64,000 bases of DNA from Gammaproteobacteria bacterium. GTDB taxonomy: Bacteria > Pseudomonadota > Gammaproteobacteria > SZUA-229. The stretch spans positions 22,720 to 86,719 of the forward strand of contig JADGFA010000011.1 in the NCBI GenBank assembly GCA_016744065.1, read 5' to 3'. This document shows positions 18,269 through 27,803 of this stretch, one piece after another; position 1 is the first letter of the stretch; each line of letters opens with the position of its first letter. The translations under genes and the position numbers were made by a program. Under the pieces are notes generated by a model that was given only the letters and a program-made list of their open reading frames with translations, had not been told where the DNA came from and searched no databases.

Positions 18269-18397
18269 TGCATTAAATCCATTTCCCAATATTGCTTCTA
18301 TTTTAAATAAAATCAATAACTTAGTTTTTGTATGATTGTTTTTCAGGTGGGAAATATACCATTAGAGACGTTTTCTGGCAAATTTGTTTGGAGCTTA

Positions 18398-18448
18398 AAT
18401 AGAAGCCTGTTAAATACTCTGTTTGGCGTATTTTAAGAGGCCTCTATT
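18398..18448 (-). terminator. Inverted repeat downstream of the 582-residue gene
   Basis: Arms at 18398-18414 and 18432-18448 match at 15 of 17 positions (AATAGAAGCCTGTTAAA against its complement), with a 17-base loop. It lies 50 bases past the 18498 stop in the leftward direction and before the TPR operon. There is no clear U-tract, so it may act in another way or depend on Rho. Confidence 0.4.
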
Positions 18449-18497
18449 TGTTGTGCGCCTGTACCGTTAAGAGGCTGAAGAAGGGCGGTGTTGTTTA

Positions 18498-20246
18498 TTA
18501 TGCGCCCAGCATTCCTCCATTGATAACCCTGCGTATTGACTGAGCTACCATAGGGTCTCTGGAGCTAAAACTTATTTTACTGTTTTTAAGATATTTAATA
18601 CCGTGACTTTTTATATAAGCAACAGCGGTATGGGTATTATCAAAATCTTTTTGTATGCCCGTACCACTGCTATCTAACATGCTATATAAATTTGTACATA
18701 TACCACTATTTAAACAAAGCGCAGCCAAAGCAGGTGATTCTTCACAAATACCACCAAACCACTGATTAAAGCGTGCAGGGTTTCGATGGATGAGTTTTTC
18801 GGCGCTTATTTTGCTGCCTCCACTATTGCGAAAGCTTGTGTTTTGATCCCAGTAGGTTTTTGCCTGTTTTAGAATGTCTTTAGTGCCCGATACATCGGCG
18901 AATAACTGCACTACGTCAATAATGGCGAATATTCCGGCTCTGACTATGGAGACAATAACGCCTATACCCGAGGTCATTAGTTGGATCGCGCCATCAAATA
19001 CACCCGCAGCAGTACTTTTAAGCCCTTGCCAGATATCACTGGTCATTTCTGAATAAATAGAGTCAATCATCATTTTGGCATGCCCAGCCTTAATTTTAGC
19101 TCTTTTAAGAAGGCCACGTGCTTTCCACTTAATAATTGCTGCTTTAGTTGTTTTATATATTCCTTCAAGTGTTTTAACTGCAGCACCGCCTAGTGGAACG
19201 GCAATTTTGAAAATTTCTTTAATAATTAAACTAATGCCATATTCTATTGCGGATCTGGTTGCCTGTACGGCTCCCATTTTTAACAAACTTTTTAATGACT
19301 CCCATAGATCCATAAAAACTTTTCTGAGTTTAGTTTTCCAGGTATTTAAAACAGGCTGATCAGCACTAATATTTTTGGTTCCTTTATCATTTTGAGTTGC
19401 TGCAGCAGAGGCTACAGCCTTTGTAGCAACTTTATTACGTACACTGTCAATACCATTATGCATGGTATTTGAAGATGATCTCTTCGTTGTAGCATCAAAA
19501 ACAGACCCTCTTTTTTCAGCAAACGTTGAGACATTGCTATAGTTAGTATTGAATTTATTGATACCTGGTGTTGCATGTACACTGGCACCAGGTACACCAT
19601 CCGGGGCTCTGCCTCCCAGGCCATTGATATAACCATGAGTATGTTTTGTAATGCCAGTCGCACCAGCAACACTCAATGCAGATGAGAAGAGTTGTTTAGC
19701 AATGGCTTCAGGGCTATTACTCAGGTTTGTATTGCCTAATAAATATAGAACCCCTAGTCTCTGATGGTCGTTTTCATTCTCTTCTCCCATTGCATTACCT
19801 GAAAGTGAAGCTGACTTACCCATCTCAGTCGCTTCCTGCTTAATGAAACTGTCTAAATCTGTAATAGCGCCTTTTTTATTACGGCTACTATTCATCCAGC
19901 TAAGGCCCTTTGTTTTCTTCCAGGCCTCAAATGCCTGCATAAGCGGTTGATAGTTTGTAGGTGTTCGATTTTCAAGATAAGTTTTGAGGTATGAATCGAC
20001 GGTTTTTAACTGTTTACTGCGTCCAGAAATATTAGTAGCAACAAAAGTGCGTTCTTTCCAGCTTTTATAGGTAAGCAGAATACGTAGCTTAGGTGGTGGG
20101 GCTTTTGGCTGCTTTTTAGAGCTGCTGACTGGACTCGTTGACGATATACGTTGGGCAAAAATATTGGTTGCGCCACAAATACTACAAACAGCGCCCTTTT
20201 CTGTATTTTTGATAACACCGTTACAGTTGGGGATAACGCACTTCAT
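18498..20246 (-). CDS. Unrecognised 582-residue protein with N-terminal zinc ribbon; candidate T6SS cargo
   Basis: I do not recognise the family. The N-terminus has four cysteines (Cys3, Cys8, Cys21, Cys24) in a zinc-ribbon arrangement, followed by a Ser/Pro/Lys linker. Residues about 150-290 are Gly/Ser/Asn-rich. The second half contains long apolar helices (ATRSAIEYGISLIIKEIFKIA, GIGVIVSIVRAGIFAIIDVV) that could insert in or cross a membrane. The C-terminal part is Cys-bearing (GICEESPALAALCLNSGIC). There is no signal peptide. Its place inside the T6SS locus, after a DUF3592 membrane protein that could be an immunity protein, suggests a pore-forming or membrane-targeting effector. This is inference only. 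Confidence 0.5.
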   Translation of the reverse strand: MKCVIPNCNGVIKNTEKGAVCSICGATNIFAQRISSTSPVSSSKKQPKAPPPKLRILLTYKSWKERTFVATNISGRSKQLKTVDSYLKTYLENRTPTNYQPLMQAFEAWKKTKGLSWMNSSRNKKGAITDLDSFIKQEATEMGKSASLSGNAMGEENENDHQRLGVLYLLGNTNLSNSPEAIAKQLFSSALSVAGATGITKHTHGYINGLGGRAPDGVPGASVHATPGINKFNTNYSNVSTFAEKRGSVFDATTKRSSSNTMHNGIDSVRNKVATKAVASAAATQNDKGTKNISADQPVLNTWKTKLRKVFMDLWESLKSLLKMGAVQATRSAIEYGISLIIKEIFKIAVPLGGAAVKTLEGIYKTTKAAIIKWKARGLLKRAKIKAGHAKMMIDSIYSEMTSDIWQGLKSTAAGVFDGAIQLMTSGIGVIVSIVRAGIFAIIDVVQLFADVSGTKDILKQAKTYWDQNTSFRNSGGSKISAEKLIHRNPARFNQWFGGICEESPALAALCLNSGICTNLYSMLDSSGTGIQKDFDNTHTAVAYIKSHGIKYLKNSKISFSSRDPMVAQSIRRVINGGMLGA

Positions 20247-20441
20247 TAATAACTCCTAATTTACTTATTATCACAGATTGACAGACAGTTATAAAACATA
20301 GCAATCTAGTTAGTGAATTTAGACTAGTTTTAAGCTAAAGAGAAGCCAAATAATGAATGAAGTCTGATTTTTTAAAAGGTTATCTTAGGCGCATTGTTAT
20401 GGAAAAAGCTTAGAGAGTACCTAACTGTTAATTTATATTAA

Positions 20442-20918
20442 TTAGTTTTCAAAAATTGAATTAAAGTACTTTATACCTACAGCAAGTATTATTGCAAACA
20501 TAAAAAATATAGCCACCATTAGCCCATACTTAAGGGGGGATATGTTTTTCGATGTTATTAAACAGGAGTTACCAGGGTTTTTAGGGCTATAGTAGACAGT
20601 TATCTCTCTGGCATTCTGGTATTTGTTTATTAATTCCTGAGCATGTTTTTCATCGGAAAAAACATTGGGGATTAAGGGGTAGAACTGGGAGCCCTTATAA
20701 TTAATGTTGTTAACAGAGTAGCTGTATTCCATGTTGATTTTATATTCTGTAAATTTTTTGTTTGTAGACATGGGGGAAATAGTGTCATTATGAACTTTTT
20801 CAAGTTCAATATATTCTATTGTTCCTTTTGATTCATGCCAGCTACGACTGTCAAAAAATAACCATAATGTGAAAGCAATGATTATGAGTACAATTGATAA
20901 TGTTATATATAGTGACAT
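20442..20918 (-). CDS. DUF3592 membrane protein, candidate immunity protein
   Basis: About 158 residues from the ATG at 20918, which follows the upstream stop by ten bases. Two membrane segments (SLYITLSIVLIIIAFTLWLF at the N-terminus and YGLMVAIFFMFAIILAVGI near the C-terminus) flank a soluble domain with YSYSVNNINYKGSQFYP and VYYSPKNPGNSCL, the pattern of DUF3592. Such proteins are often found beside secreted toxins. It lies between two candidate effectors; which one it would protect against is not clear. Confidence 0.7.
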   Translation of the reverse strand: MSLYITLSIVLIIIAFTLWLFFDSRSWHESKGTIEYIELEKVHNDTISPMSTNKKFTEYKINMEYSYSVNNINYKGSQFYPLIPNVFSDEKHAQELINKYQNAREITVYYSPKNPGNSCLITSKNISPLKYGLMVAIFFMFAIILAVGIKYFNSIFEN

Positions 20919-20928
20919 GGCTGAATTA

Positions 20929-21765
20929 TTATCTGACAATTGTCCAGTTTCCCTTGATCCTGGCAAAGTACAGGCCTATATCAAAATACATGTCTTCAGA
21001 TTCTATAATGATTGCATCCTCATTGTTTTTTCTGGTCATGTTTATTAGCTGGCCACTGCCACAAATATTAAATTTTATTTCATCGGGGTCAATTTCATCA
21101 ATCTTTAGATTTTCCTGTTTTTGTAACCATTCATAACTTTTAACCGCAACTTCTTTAAGCCTGTCTACAGTTTTTCCTTCGGAAAGAGCGTCGTCCTGTA
21201 TTTTGTATAACTGTAAATCAACGGCCTGTTTAGTGTTGTTTAGAACTGAGTTAGCCAGTTTATTTGCAAGCTGGATCATTTGTGCTTTATCTTGAGAATT
21301 AATTGAATTAATAGTTTCTGCATCATCCCACAATTTTGTAAAGATTTTATTATTAATATTAAATTTAATACTTTTTGTAAATGGGTATTTAACTTCAGGG
21401 TCAGAAGTATGTTCAATTGTTGCTAATATTTTTAAAGGTGTAGGTATCTCTTGCTTGTCATCATGTAGAAAAATTGATGCACTTAATTTTGGTGAATAAC
21501 CTGTTGATTCTTCATGTGGATAAATGCTGTAAGAAATAGTGTTTTCTCCATTTCTTAACCATAAATTAACGGGTTCAGTTGTAACTAAACCATCAGTATC
21601 GAGGTTTTTTATAAATGGAACCCCATTTATTGAAATGTCTGATATGGCATCTGTCATTTCAACTTTTATATATTGTTTTGAAATAGTTATTTCCTGGCTC
21701 ATAGTATTCTCATGTGTAAATATGGTAAGTAGTAAAAATATTTTTAAGATATATACGTGTTTCAT
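20929..21765 (-). CDS. Exported 278-residue protein of unknown function
   Basis: A hydrophobic N-terminus (YILKIFLLLTIFTHENTMS) looks like a signal peptide, with a beta-rich region after it (ISDISINGVPFIKNL, VNLWLRNGENTISYSIYPHE). A helical middle (AQMIQLANKLANSVLNNTKQ) and a C-terminal domain (FNICGSGQLINMTRKN ... DIGLYFARIKGNWTIVR) follow. It begins 15 bases after the 606-residue gene and precedes the DUF3592 gene, as expected for a periplasmic immunity protein. No family recognised. Confidence 0.5.
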   Translation of the reverse strand: MKHVYILKIFLLLTIFTHENTMSQEITISKQYIKVEMTDAISDISINGVPFIKNLDTDGLVTTEPVNLWLRNGENTISYSIYPHEESTGYSPKLSASIFLHDDKQEIPTPLKILATIEHTSDPEVKYPFTKSIKFNINNKIFTKLWDDAETINSINSQDKAQMIQLANKLANSVLNNTKQAVDLQLYKIQDDALSEGKTVDRLKEVAVKSYEWLQKQENLKIDEIDPDEIKFNICGSGQLINMTRKNNEDAIIIESEDMYFDIGLYFARIKGNWTIVR

Positions 21766-21780
21766 GATATTTAGACTCTT

Positions 21781-23601
21781 TTATTTAGGTAAGAGTTTTT
21801 TGTTCTCACTCTTGTATATTTCAACCTGTTTCCAGGGTTCCCATTTTTTAACTTTTGTTTTAGATCTTACCTTAAAGTACCTGATAGTCACTTTTGCTGT
21901 TCCAATAAAAGGCGTTAGCAAAATATTTGTCTGTAAATATAGCCCTGTTTTATCGAGTGATAAAATGTCCTCACCTGTTACCTTGGACTCTCCAGAAACT
22001 GACATAGCAACAGATACAACATAATCACTTCCTGCTCTGGCAAGTAGTTCTAATGCGACTCCTCCCTCCGTTGAAAACTTAGCCTCTCCTGTTATATCTT
22101 TACTACCATCAGAATAAAATTTACCTGCAGGCTTACCCAGTAGCGATGCCTTGCAGTTAGCCGCAGCAGATAGTTGTATATCAAGTAAGTGTTCAGTCGC
22201 TAGTTTAGCTAAATTTGGAGGTATACCAGCTGCAGTTAAAGCAAGTGTCCCCATACTTAATATTATTTTAATTTCTATTCCAAGAATTGGATTAAGGCCA
22301 AAATCACTTGAAATATTATAATACGCACGCCAGTCTTTATCTTCTTTCCATCCCCAGTTTGCTGAGAAGGAGCCTGTAGGAGCTGTGATTTTTGGTGCCA
22401 GCTCAACTGGACTCATACTAAAAAAACTCTTGCCCCAGTGTTCCCAGCCTTCATTTACTTTATCGGCCCAAACTTTAAAGATTGATAAATCACCCTGGAG
22501 GGTATAGTACTGACTAGGAAAACACTCTATTTGTACCGTTTTACCAGCTTTATCACAACCATGCCCCTGTATACTGGTAGTCGTTGCTGAAGCATCAATA
22601 GGCCACTTATCCAGCTTTTCTTTATTTTCCCCTTTGAGTAGTATTTTGCTACTTTCCTTATTTACAAGTTCATTTGTTTCATCTGTTATATAAAAACAGG
22701 AGCTGCTTTTATTGTTTTGAAGATTAACACTGCAATCTATTTCGTCTTTACCTGCAAACTCTTCCTTTAGAGTAACTTTTACACCCATAAGTTCATATTC
22801 TTCCATGCGGGTTTTGTCTGGAGTCGGAACGACCTGAAGTATGCCTTTTTTGTTTTGGCTTCTTCCATGAGAGCATTTTACATTCAGGCTGTTAATTGTG
22901 CAGTTGCACTCTTCTGACTGGTTAAGTCCACTACCGGCAATGGGCTCGGGACCTTTACTGGCATCTTTATCACTGTGCTTTTCCCCAGCATCTGGAGTAG
23001 AGTCGCTAGAAGGGGGGGCTGAATACCTGTCAACAACAACGACAATTGCGCCTGATGCCAGGCTGCTTGTTACTGATGTTAATAGCTTACTCTCTGACCC
23101 CGTTTGTGGTAAGTCGAGTTCTTTGCATACATTTTTTAACTGCTCTGTGCTTGGTGATAGTTCCTTTATATATTTCTCAGCTTCTACTTTACTCGTAAAT
23201 TTTTTTACTTCTCTAGGATTGCTGATTAATAAACTGGCTGCTGGAGCAAAGGTATGCTTGTTGTTATTTTTATCTTTAACCGTTCTTTTTTCAGGTGCAT
23301 CCTCAGACGGAGAAGGGATGTCTATTTTAAAGGCTTTAATTTGTCCTTTATTAAATAGTTTGGCTACGGCACTAACTAACTGGCTATTATTATAAACTGG
23401 CTTAGCGTTTAATGTTGTTGACGCGTATATTTTTAACCAGAAATCAGTTGGAACGACCAGATTATATATAAACTGTGTCGCCTGAATATGGCTATGAAAC
23501 TGCTCTGCTTTTATTGTTGCCGGTGCAGGTTTGTCTTTGTTGATATGGATTTTATAATACTGGCCAAAATGGTCTTTTACAAGCTGACTATTTACTAACA
23601 T
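21781..23601 (-). CDS. Unrecognised 606-residue protein; candidate T6SS cargo effector
   Basis: I do not recognise the family. There is no signal peptide. The first 190 residues are soluble and end in a segment like a SAP-type helix-loop-helix (LKNVCKELDLPQTGSESKLL). A Ser/Pro/Asp-rich linker follows (about 193-225), then a Cys-containing region (EECNCTINSLNVKCSHG). The C-terminal 200 residues are amphipathic, beta-rich and apolar in places (GIEIKIILSMGTLALTAAGIPP, VALELLARAGSDYVVSVAMSV), compatible with a membrane-active domain. It follows clpV and precedes an exported protein and a DUF3592 protein. The effector role rests on that context only. Confidence 0.5.
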   Translation of the reverse strand: MLVNSQLVKDHFGQYYKIHINKDKPAPATIKAEQFHSHIQATQFIYNLVVPTDFWLKIYASTTLNAKPVYNNSQLVSAVAKLFNKGQIKAFKIDIPSPSEDAPEKRTVKDKNNNKHTFAPAASLLISNPREVKKFTSKVEAEKYIKELSPSTEQLKNVCKELDLPQTGSESKLLTSVTSSLASGAIVVVVDRYSAPPSSDSTPDAGEKHSDKDASKGPEPIAGSGLNQSEECNCTINSLNVKCSHGRSQNKKGILQVVPTPDKTRMEEYELMGVKVTLKEEFAGKDEIDCSVNLQNNKSSSCFYITDETNELVNKESSKILLKGENKEKLDKWPIDASATTTSIQGHGCDKAGKTVQIECFPSQYYTLQGDLSIFKVWADKVNEGWEHWGKSFFSMSPVELAPKITAPTGSFSANWGWKEDKDWRAYYNISSDFGLNPILGIEIKIILSMGTLALTAAGIPPNLAKLATEHLLDIQLSAAANCKASLLGKPAGKFYSDGSKDITGEAKFSTEGGVALELLARAGSDYVVSVAMSVSGESKVTGEDILSLDKTGLYLQTNILLTPFIGTAKVTIRYFKVRSKTKVKKWEPWKQVEIYKSENKKLLPK

Positions 23602-23902
23602 GGCTTCCTTGATTCAAATTATGATTAACTCTCGTTTATATACTAACTAAAAAAAGTTGTAACTTCATTAGGTTAGGTTTAATTCTTTTAACTATTTATA
23701 GGTGCTTTTGTTTGGGGTTACTGATTGATTGCTGTGACAGGGGACTCAGGACTAATGCGCTCGTTTCAATGTAATGATTCACTTTACAAATACCTCTTAA
23801 CTTATTGATATAATTCTTATTTCTATAACAATTTATTTTGGGGCTATCATACCCTCCAAACCGATGTTCGGGGATATGATCGTCTTTTAAAGCCCAGTAT
23901 AA
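23602..23902 (-). other. Intergenic 301 bp between clpV and the 606-residue gene
   Basis: No gene. An imperfect hairpin (23846-23854 with 23871-23880, nine pairs and one bulged A) lies about 23 bases past the clpV stop in the leftward direction and may end the structural operon. The remaining AT-rich stretch probably holds the promoter of the candidate effector, but no convincing -35/-10 pair stands out. Confidence 0.35.
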
Positions 23903-26590
23903 TTAACTGATTGCGTATCCAAACTTACCTTCGTCATCTACCGTTACATGAATTTTGTTAATTTCTTCAGTATTAGCGATACGAGTCAGGCACTCTGATG
24001 CCATTTCAGGTAGCATTGTACGAGTAAGGATATTTTCTATGTTTCTTGCACCTGTATCCACTTCCTGGCTTCTCGCAACAATATGTAACATCAGGTCTTC
24101 ATCATATGTGAATTCAGCACCATAATGGTTTTTGATGCGTTTTTCGATTCTATTCATATTAATTTTACAAATTTTCAATAAATCCTCATCGCTCAACGGG
24201 TAATAGGGTATTACTGTTGTTCTACCAAGAAATGCCGGTTTGAAATACTGTAATAATTGAGGACGGAAGTTATCCAGTAGTACTTCCGGTTCTGGTAGCT
24301 CTTCACCTGCAGCGCACATGGCACGTATATGTTCTTCACCCGCATTAGAAGTCATAATTATAACGGTATTACGGAAATCAATATCACGGCCTTCACCGTC
24401 TTTAATGGTACCTTTATCGAGCAGGTTATAAAAAATATCCTGAACACCTGGATGCGCCTTTTCCATTTCATCCAGTAAAATGACACTGTATGGTTTTCTG
24501 CGTACGGCTTCTGTTAATACCCCGCCTTCACCAAAACCAACATACCCTGGAGGAGAGCCTAATAGCATAGAGACTTTGTGCTCTTCCTTAAATTCAGACA
24601 TGTTGATAGTTGTAATGTTTTGTTCACCACCATAAAGTAAATCAGCCAGGGCGAGAGCGGTTTCTGTTTTACCCACTCCGCTTGAACCAACTAGAAAGAA
24701 TACGCCAATTGGTTTACGTGGATCGGTTAAACCGGCACGTGATGTTCGAATAGCCTGAGCAATTGCATCAAGACCATGTTTTTGTCCAATAACACGTTGT
24801 CCGAGTACATTAGTAAGGTCAAGTATATTATTAATTTCATCTGATACCATTTTACCAACGGGTATACCAGTCCAGTTGGCTACGACTTCAGCGATTGCCT
24901 GGCTATCGACATTTACCTGAATAAGAGGGTTTTCACCCTGTAATTCAGTTAGCTCATCCATTTTCTTATGTAGGTCAGTTTTTATCGCTTCACGTTCTGT
25001 ATCATCCAGTTTTTGTGGAGCATCTTCTTTTTTAGCGTTGTCTTCAGACAGGTTCTGTGCGTGAAAATCATCTTCAATTTTTCCCTGGAGCTCATGAATT
25101 TGATCGACTATTTCACTTTCTTTTTCCCATTGTGCGGTCTGGATTTCTAACTCATTTTCAAGTTGGGCCTTTTCATCTCTTATTTCTGCTATGCGTTCAT
25201 CACAGTTTCCCAGAGTGGCATTTTCACGTTCTAAAGAAATAACATTAGTTTCGTGCTGGGTTATCTGTCTGCGAGTATCCTCAATTGCTGCAGGTGTTGT
25301 ACTCTGGCTTAATGAAACTCTGGCACAGGCGGTATCTAATAAGCTGACTGATTTATCGGGCAGCTGGCGTGCTGTGATATAACGACTGGATAGTTTTACC
25401 GAATCAATAATTGCTTCATCCATAATGCGTACACCGTGATGATTAGCAAGCATGACAGAAATAGAGCGCATCATATTTATAGCTTTTGTTTCATCAGGTT
25501 CTTCTATTTTAACGACCTGGAAGCGGCGAGTAAGAGCGGGGTCCCGTTCAAAATATTTTTTATATTCTGCCCAGGTTGTTGCAGCAATGGTGCGTAATTC
25601 ACCACGAGCAAGGGCAGGCTTTAATAAGTTGGCCGCATCTCCCTGGCCTTCTTTACCGCCTGCACCAATTAAGGTATGTGCTTCATCAATAAACATAATA
25701 ATGGGGTCTGGTGAAGCTTTGACTTCAGCTATAACTGATTTTAGCCTGTTTTCAAATTCACCTTTTACACTGGCCCCAGCCTGTAATAAACCCAGGTCAA
25801 GGCTTCGAACAGATACACCTTTTAAAATGTCGGGTACATCACCAGATGCAATTCGTAATGCAAAACCTTCAACTACAGCGGTTTTACCTACACCCGCTTC
25901 ACCGGTAAGAATAGGGTTGTTCTGTCTGCGTCGCGTTAAGATATCAATGATTTGCCTGACTTCTTCATCTCGGCCAAGTACGGCATCAATTTTTCCGCTT
26001 TTAGCATCATCAGTAAGGTTAATGGTGAATTTATCGAGTGACGGTGTGTTCGTGGGACCAACTGGTGTATTACCATCAGAAGATGAGGTGTCACCAACCC
26101 CCGCTGAAACAGACTCAGTTGTACTACCAACAATACTGGGTAAAACAGCACGCAATGATTCAGGTGCAATTTTCTTTAGTTCCCCAGAGGTAATAGGTGT
26201 TGCTCGACGCAGGTTTTCATCTAACATTAAAGCAGCAAGAATATGTGCTGATGTTGCCTGTGGGTGAGCATATTCTACTGATGCTAACATCCAGGCATTT
26301 TTAGCTAAATCGACAACGCTAGGGGAAAGTGCTGGTGCACGTGTATTACCTGACTTAACTCTGTCCAGTTCTTTATTTATATCCTCAACCAGTTTTCCTG
26401 GATTAATTTCAAATTTTTCTAATAAAGCCGTAATATCACTATCGGGTAATTCCAGTAGTTTTAATAACCAGTGTTCAATTTCAATATTATAATGAGTGCG
26501 TGCCATACAGATACCTGCAGCACCTTCTAATGCGGTACGGCATGAATCATTTAGTTTTCCTACTAATGATTTTAGGTCGATTGTAATCAT
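23903..26590 (-). CDS. clpV: TssH/ClpV AAA+ ATPase
   Basis: An 895-residue Hsp100 ATPase that disassembles the contracted TssB/TssC sheath so its subunits can be reused. The N-domain (ALEGAAGICMARTHYNIEIEHWL) is of ClpV type. The first Walker A is GEAGVGKT at residues 230-237, with Walker B MFIDEAHTLIGAGG. A coiled-coil middle domain (about 410-540) carries a long acidic insert (EDDFHAQNLSEDNAKKEDAP). The second ATPase domain has GSSGVGKTETALALA and LLDEMEKAHPGVQD. Length is normal for the family. It is the last structural gene of the leftward T6SS operon. Confidence 0.97.
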   Translation of the reverse strand: MITIDLKSLVGKLNDSCRTALEGAAGICMARTHYNIEIEHWLLKLLELPDSDITALLEKFEINPGKLVEDINKELDRVKSGNTRAPALSPSVVDLAKNAWMLASVEYAHPQATSAHILAALMLDENLRRATPITSGELKKIAPESLRAVLPSIVGSTTESVSAGVGDTSSSDGNTPVGPTNTPSLDKFTINLTDDAKSGKIDAVLGRDEEVRQIIDILTRRRQNNPILTGEAGVGKTAVVEGFALRIASGDVPDILKGVSVRSLDLGLLQAGASVKGEFENRLKSVIAEVKASPDPIIMFIDEAHTLIGAGGKEGQGDAANLLKPALARGELRTIAATTWAEYKKYFERDPALTRRFQVVKIEEPDETKAINMMRSISVMLANHHGVRIMDEAIIDSVKLSSRYITARQLPDKSVSLLDTACARVSLSQSTTPAAIEDTRRQITQHETNVISLERENATLGNCDERIAEIRDEKAQLENELEIQTAQWEKESEIVDQIHELQGKIEDDFHAQNLSEDNAKKEDAPQKLDDTEREAIKTDLHKKMDELTELQGENPLIQVNVDSQAIAEVVANWTGIPVGKMVSDEINNILDLTNVLGQRVIGQKHGLDAIAQAIRTSRAGLTDPRKPIGVFFLVGSSGVGKTETALALADLLYGGEQNITTINMSEFKEEHKVSMLLGSPPGYVGFGEGGVLTEAVRRKPYSVILLDEMEKAHPGVQDIFYNLLDKGTIKDGEGRDIDFRNTVIIMTSNAGEEHIRAMCAAGEELPEPEVLLDNFRPQLLQYFKPAFLGRTTVIPYYPLSDEDLLKICKINMNRIEKRIKNHYGAEFTYDEDLMLHIVARSQEVDTGARNIENILTRTMLPEMASECLTRIANTEEINKIHVTVDDEGKFGYAIS

Positions 26591-26687
26591 GCGGGTTTCC
26601 TTTTCTTGTTTTTCTAATTTTAAAATTAGTTCAATATATTAATTAGTGTTTATTCTTTAATTATACCCAGTTATTTAGAACCTTTCG

Positions 26688-27803
26688 TTAGCCTAATCTG
26701 CCTGCTGAAACAGAAATATCGAGTGTTTTATTTCTATCTTCAGGTGTGATAGGCCTATTGGATAACCAGGTGTTCCAGCCAATAATAGCTGGTTCTTTTT
26801 TTCCTAGTCTGATTTTATCGGGTATATCTTTTCGTTTAATACGAATTATGAATTCGTAATCATTTTCCATTCCTACATACATTCTCACCAGCTCATTAAG
26901 TGCTTTCAGAGCATAAGTGCCGGGGGCAAAAGCAGCTAATTGCTGTTTGTTTAAAGGCCCCAGTATTATGTGTATTTTCCCCTGGGCAAACCAGCCTTTT
27001 TTACCCAGCATAGCTGAACGACCCAGGCAGACATTTCTACCGTCTGGATTAAAGTTATCGGGTAATTTTGTGCGAACATCATTAATCAAGTCCTGCCACT
27101 GGCCAACAAACTGGTCGATTTCAACAGGTATTTTAAAGTGAGAGCGTAAAATCTGTTTTAAACCGGTTGACGTTCGTACCTGTTGAGTAAGCAGTCCACT
27201 ATAAAAAATTAGTGATTCATCTTTGGTGTATAAACGATTATTTAAACCTGAAGTACCCAATCCAATTAATGATAACAGAGCTTTAGTTTGTGGTTCATGT
27301 TGATTTTTAGATGCATAGTGTAAACGGTTTCGTTCATAGTGCAGGGGCAGGTTGTACTTTACTGAGGCCTGAAAAAAAAGAGATAGAGTTCTATGGTTAA
27401 ATAAATCGAAGAATCTTTCCATTGATTCGTCTTTTTGTTTTTGTCGTTTCAGGATTAGTTCGGTGTAATGAAATGGTAAAACGCCCATTGAGCCTGTTAA
27501 ACCCATCAGGTTTACTATCATTTCCCATTGAGCCAGACCAGAGTGTTTATTTACCCGCTGAACATTATCAATTTCAGATGATGAAAAGGCGAGTGACTGA
27601 CTCGTCTTAAATCTTATTGATTCACTGGATGGAGGTGTAAAGCGTGCTACCGGATTACAGGAAATATTTGATTGTGAGTTTTCTTTTTCAAACACAGCAG
27701 AACGTTCCAACAGGCGTATAGCCTGTAGAAATTGAAAATCGTAAGGTGCTTCAGTTACTTTTCGAGTTACAGAAGTATTTTTTCGCCAGCCCTTGGTGGA
27801 CAT
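26688..27803 (-). CDS. tssG: TssG baseplate protein
   Basis: A 371-residue T6SS baseplate wedge subunit. The start (YDFQFLQAIRLLER) and the segment MGVLPFHYTELILKR are characteristic of TssG (VasB/ImpH). It overlaps the end of tssF by 37 bases, the usual tssF-tssG coupling. TssG joins TssF, TssE and TssK in the wedge around the VgrG hub. Confidence 0.95.
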   Translation of the reverse strand: MSTKGWRKNTSVTRKVTEAPYDFQFLQAIRLLERSAVFEKENSQSNISCNPVARFTPPSSESIRFKTSQSLAFSSSEIDNVQRVNKHSGLAQWEMIVNLMGLTGSMGVLPFHYTELILKRQKQKDESMERFFDLFNHRTLSLFFQASVKYNLPLHYERNRLHYASKNQHEPQTKALLSLIGLGTSGLNNRLYTKDESLIFYSGLLTQQVRTSTGLKQILRSHFKIPVEIDQFVGQWQDLINDVRTKLPDNFNPDGRNVCLGRSAMLGKKGWFAQGKIHIILGPLNKQQLAAFAPGTYALKALNELVRMYVGMENDYEFIIRIKRKDIPDKIRLGKKEPAIIGWNTWLSNRPITPEDRNKTLDISVSAGRLG

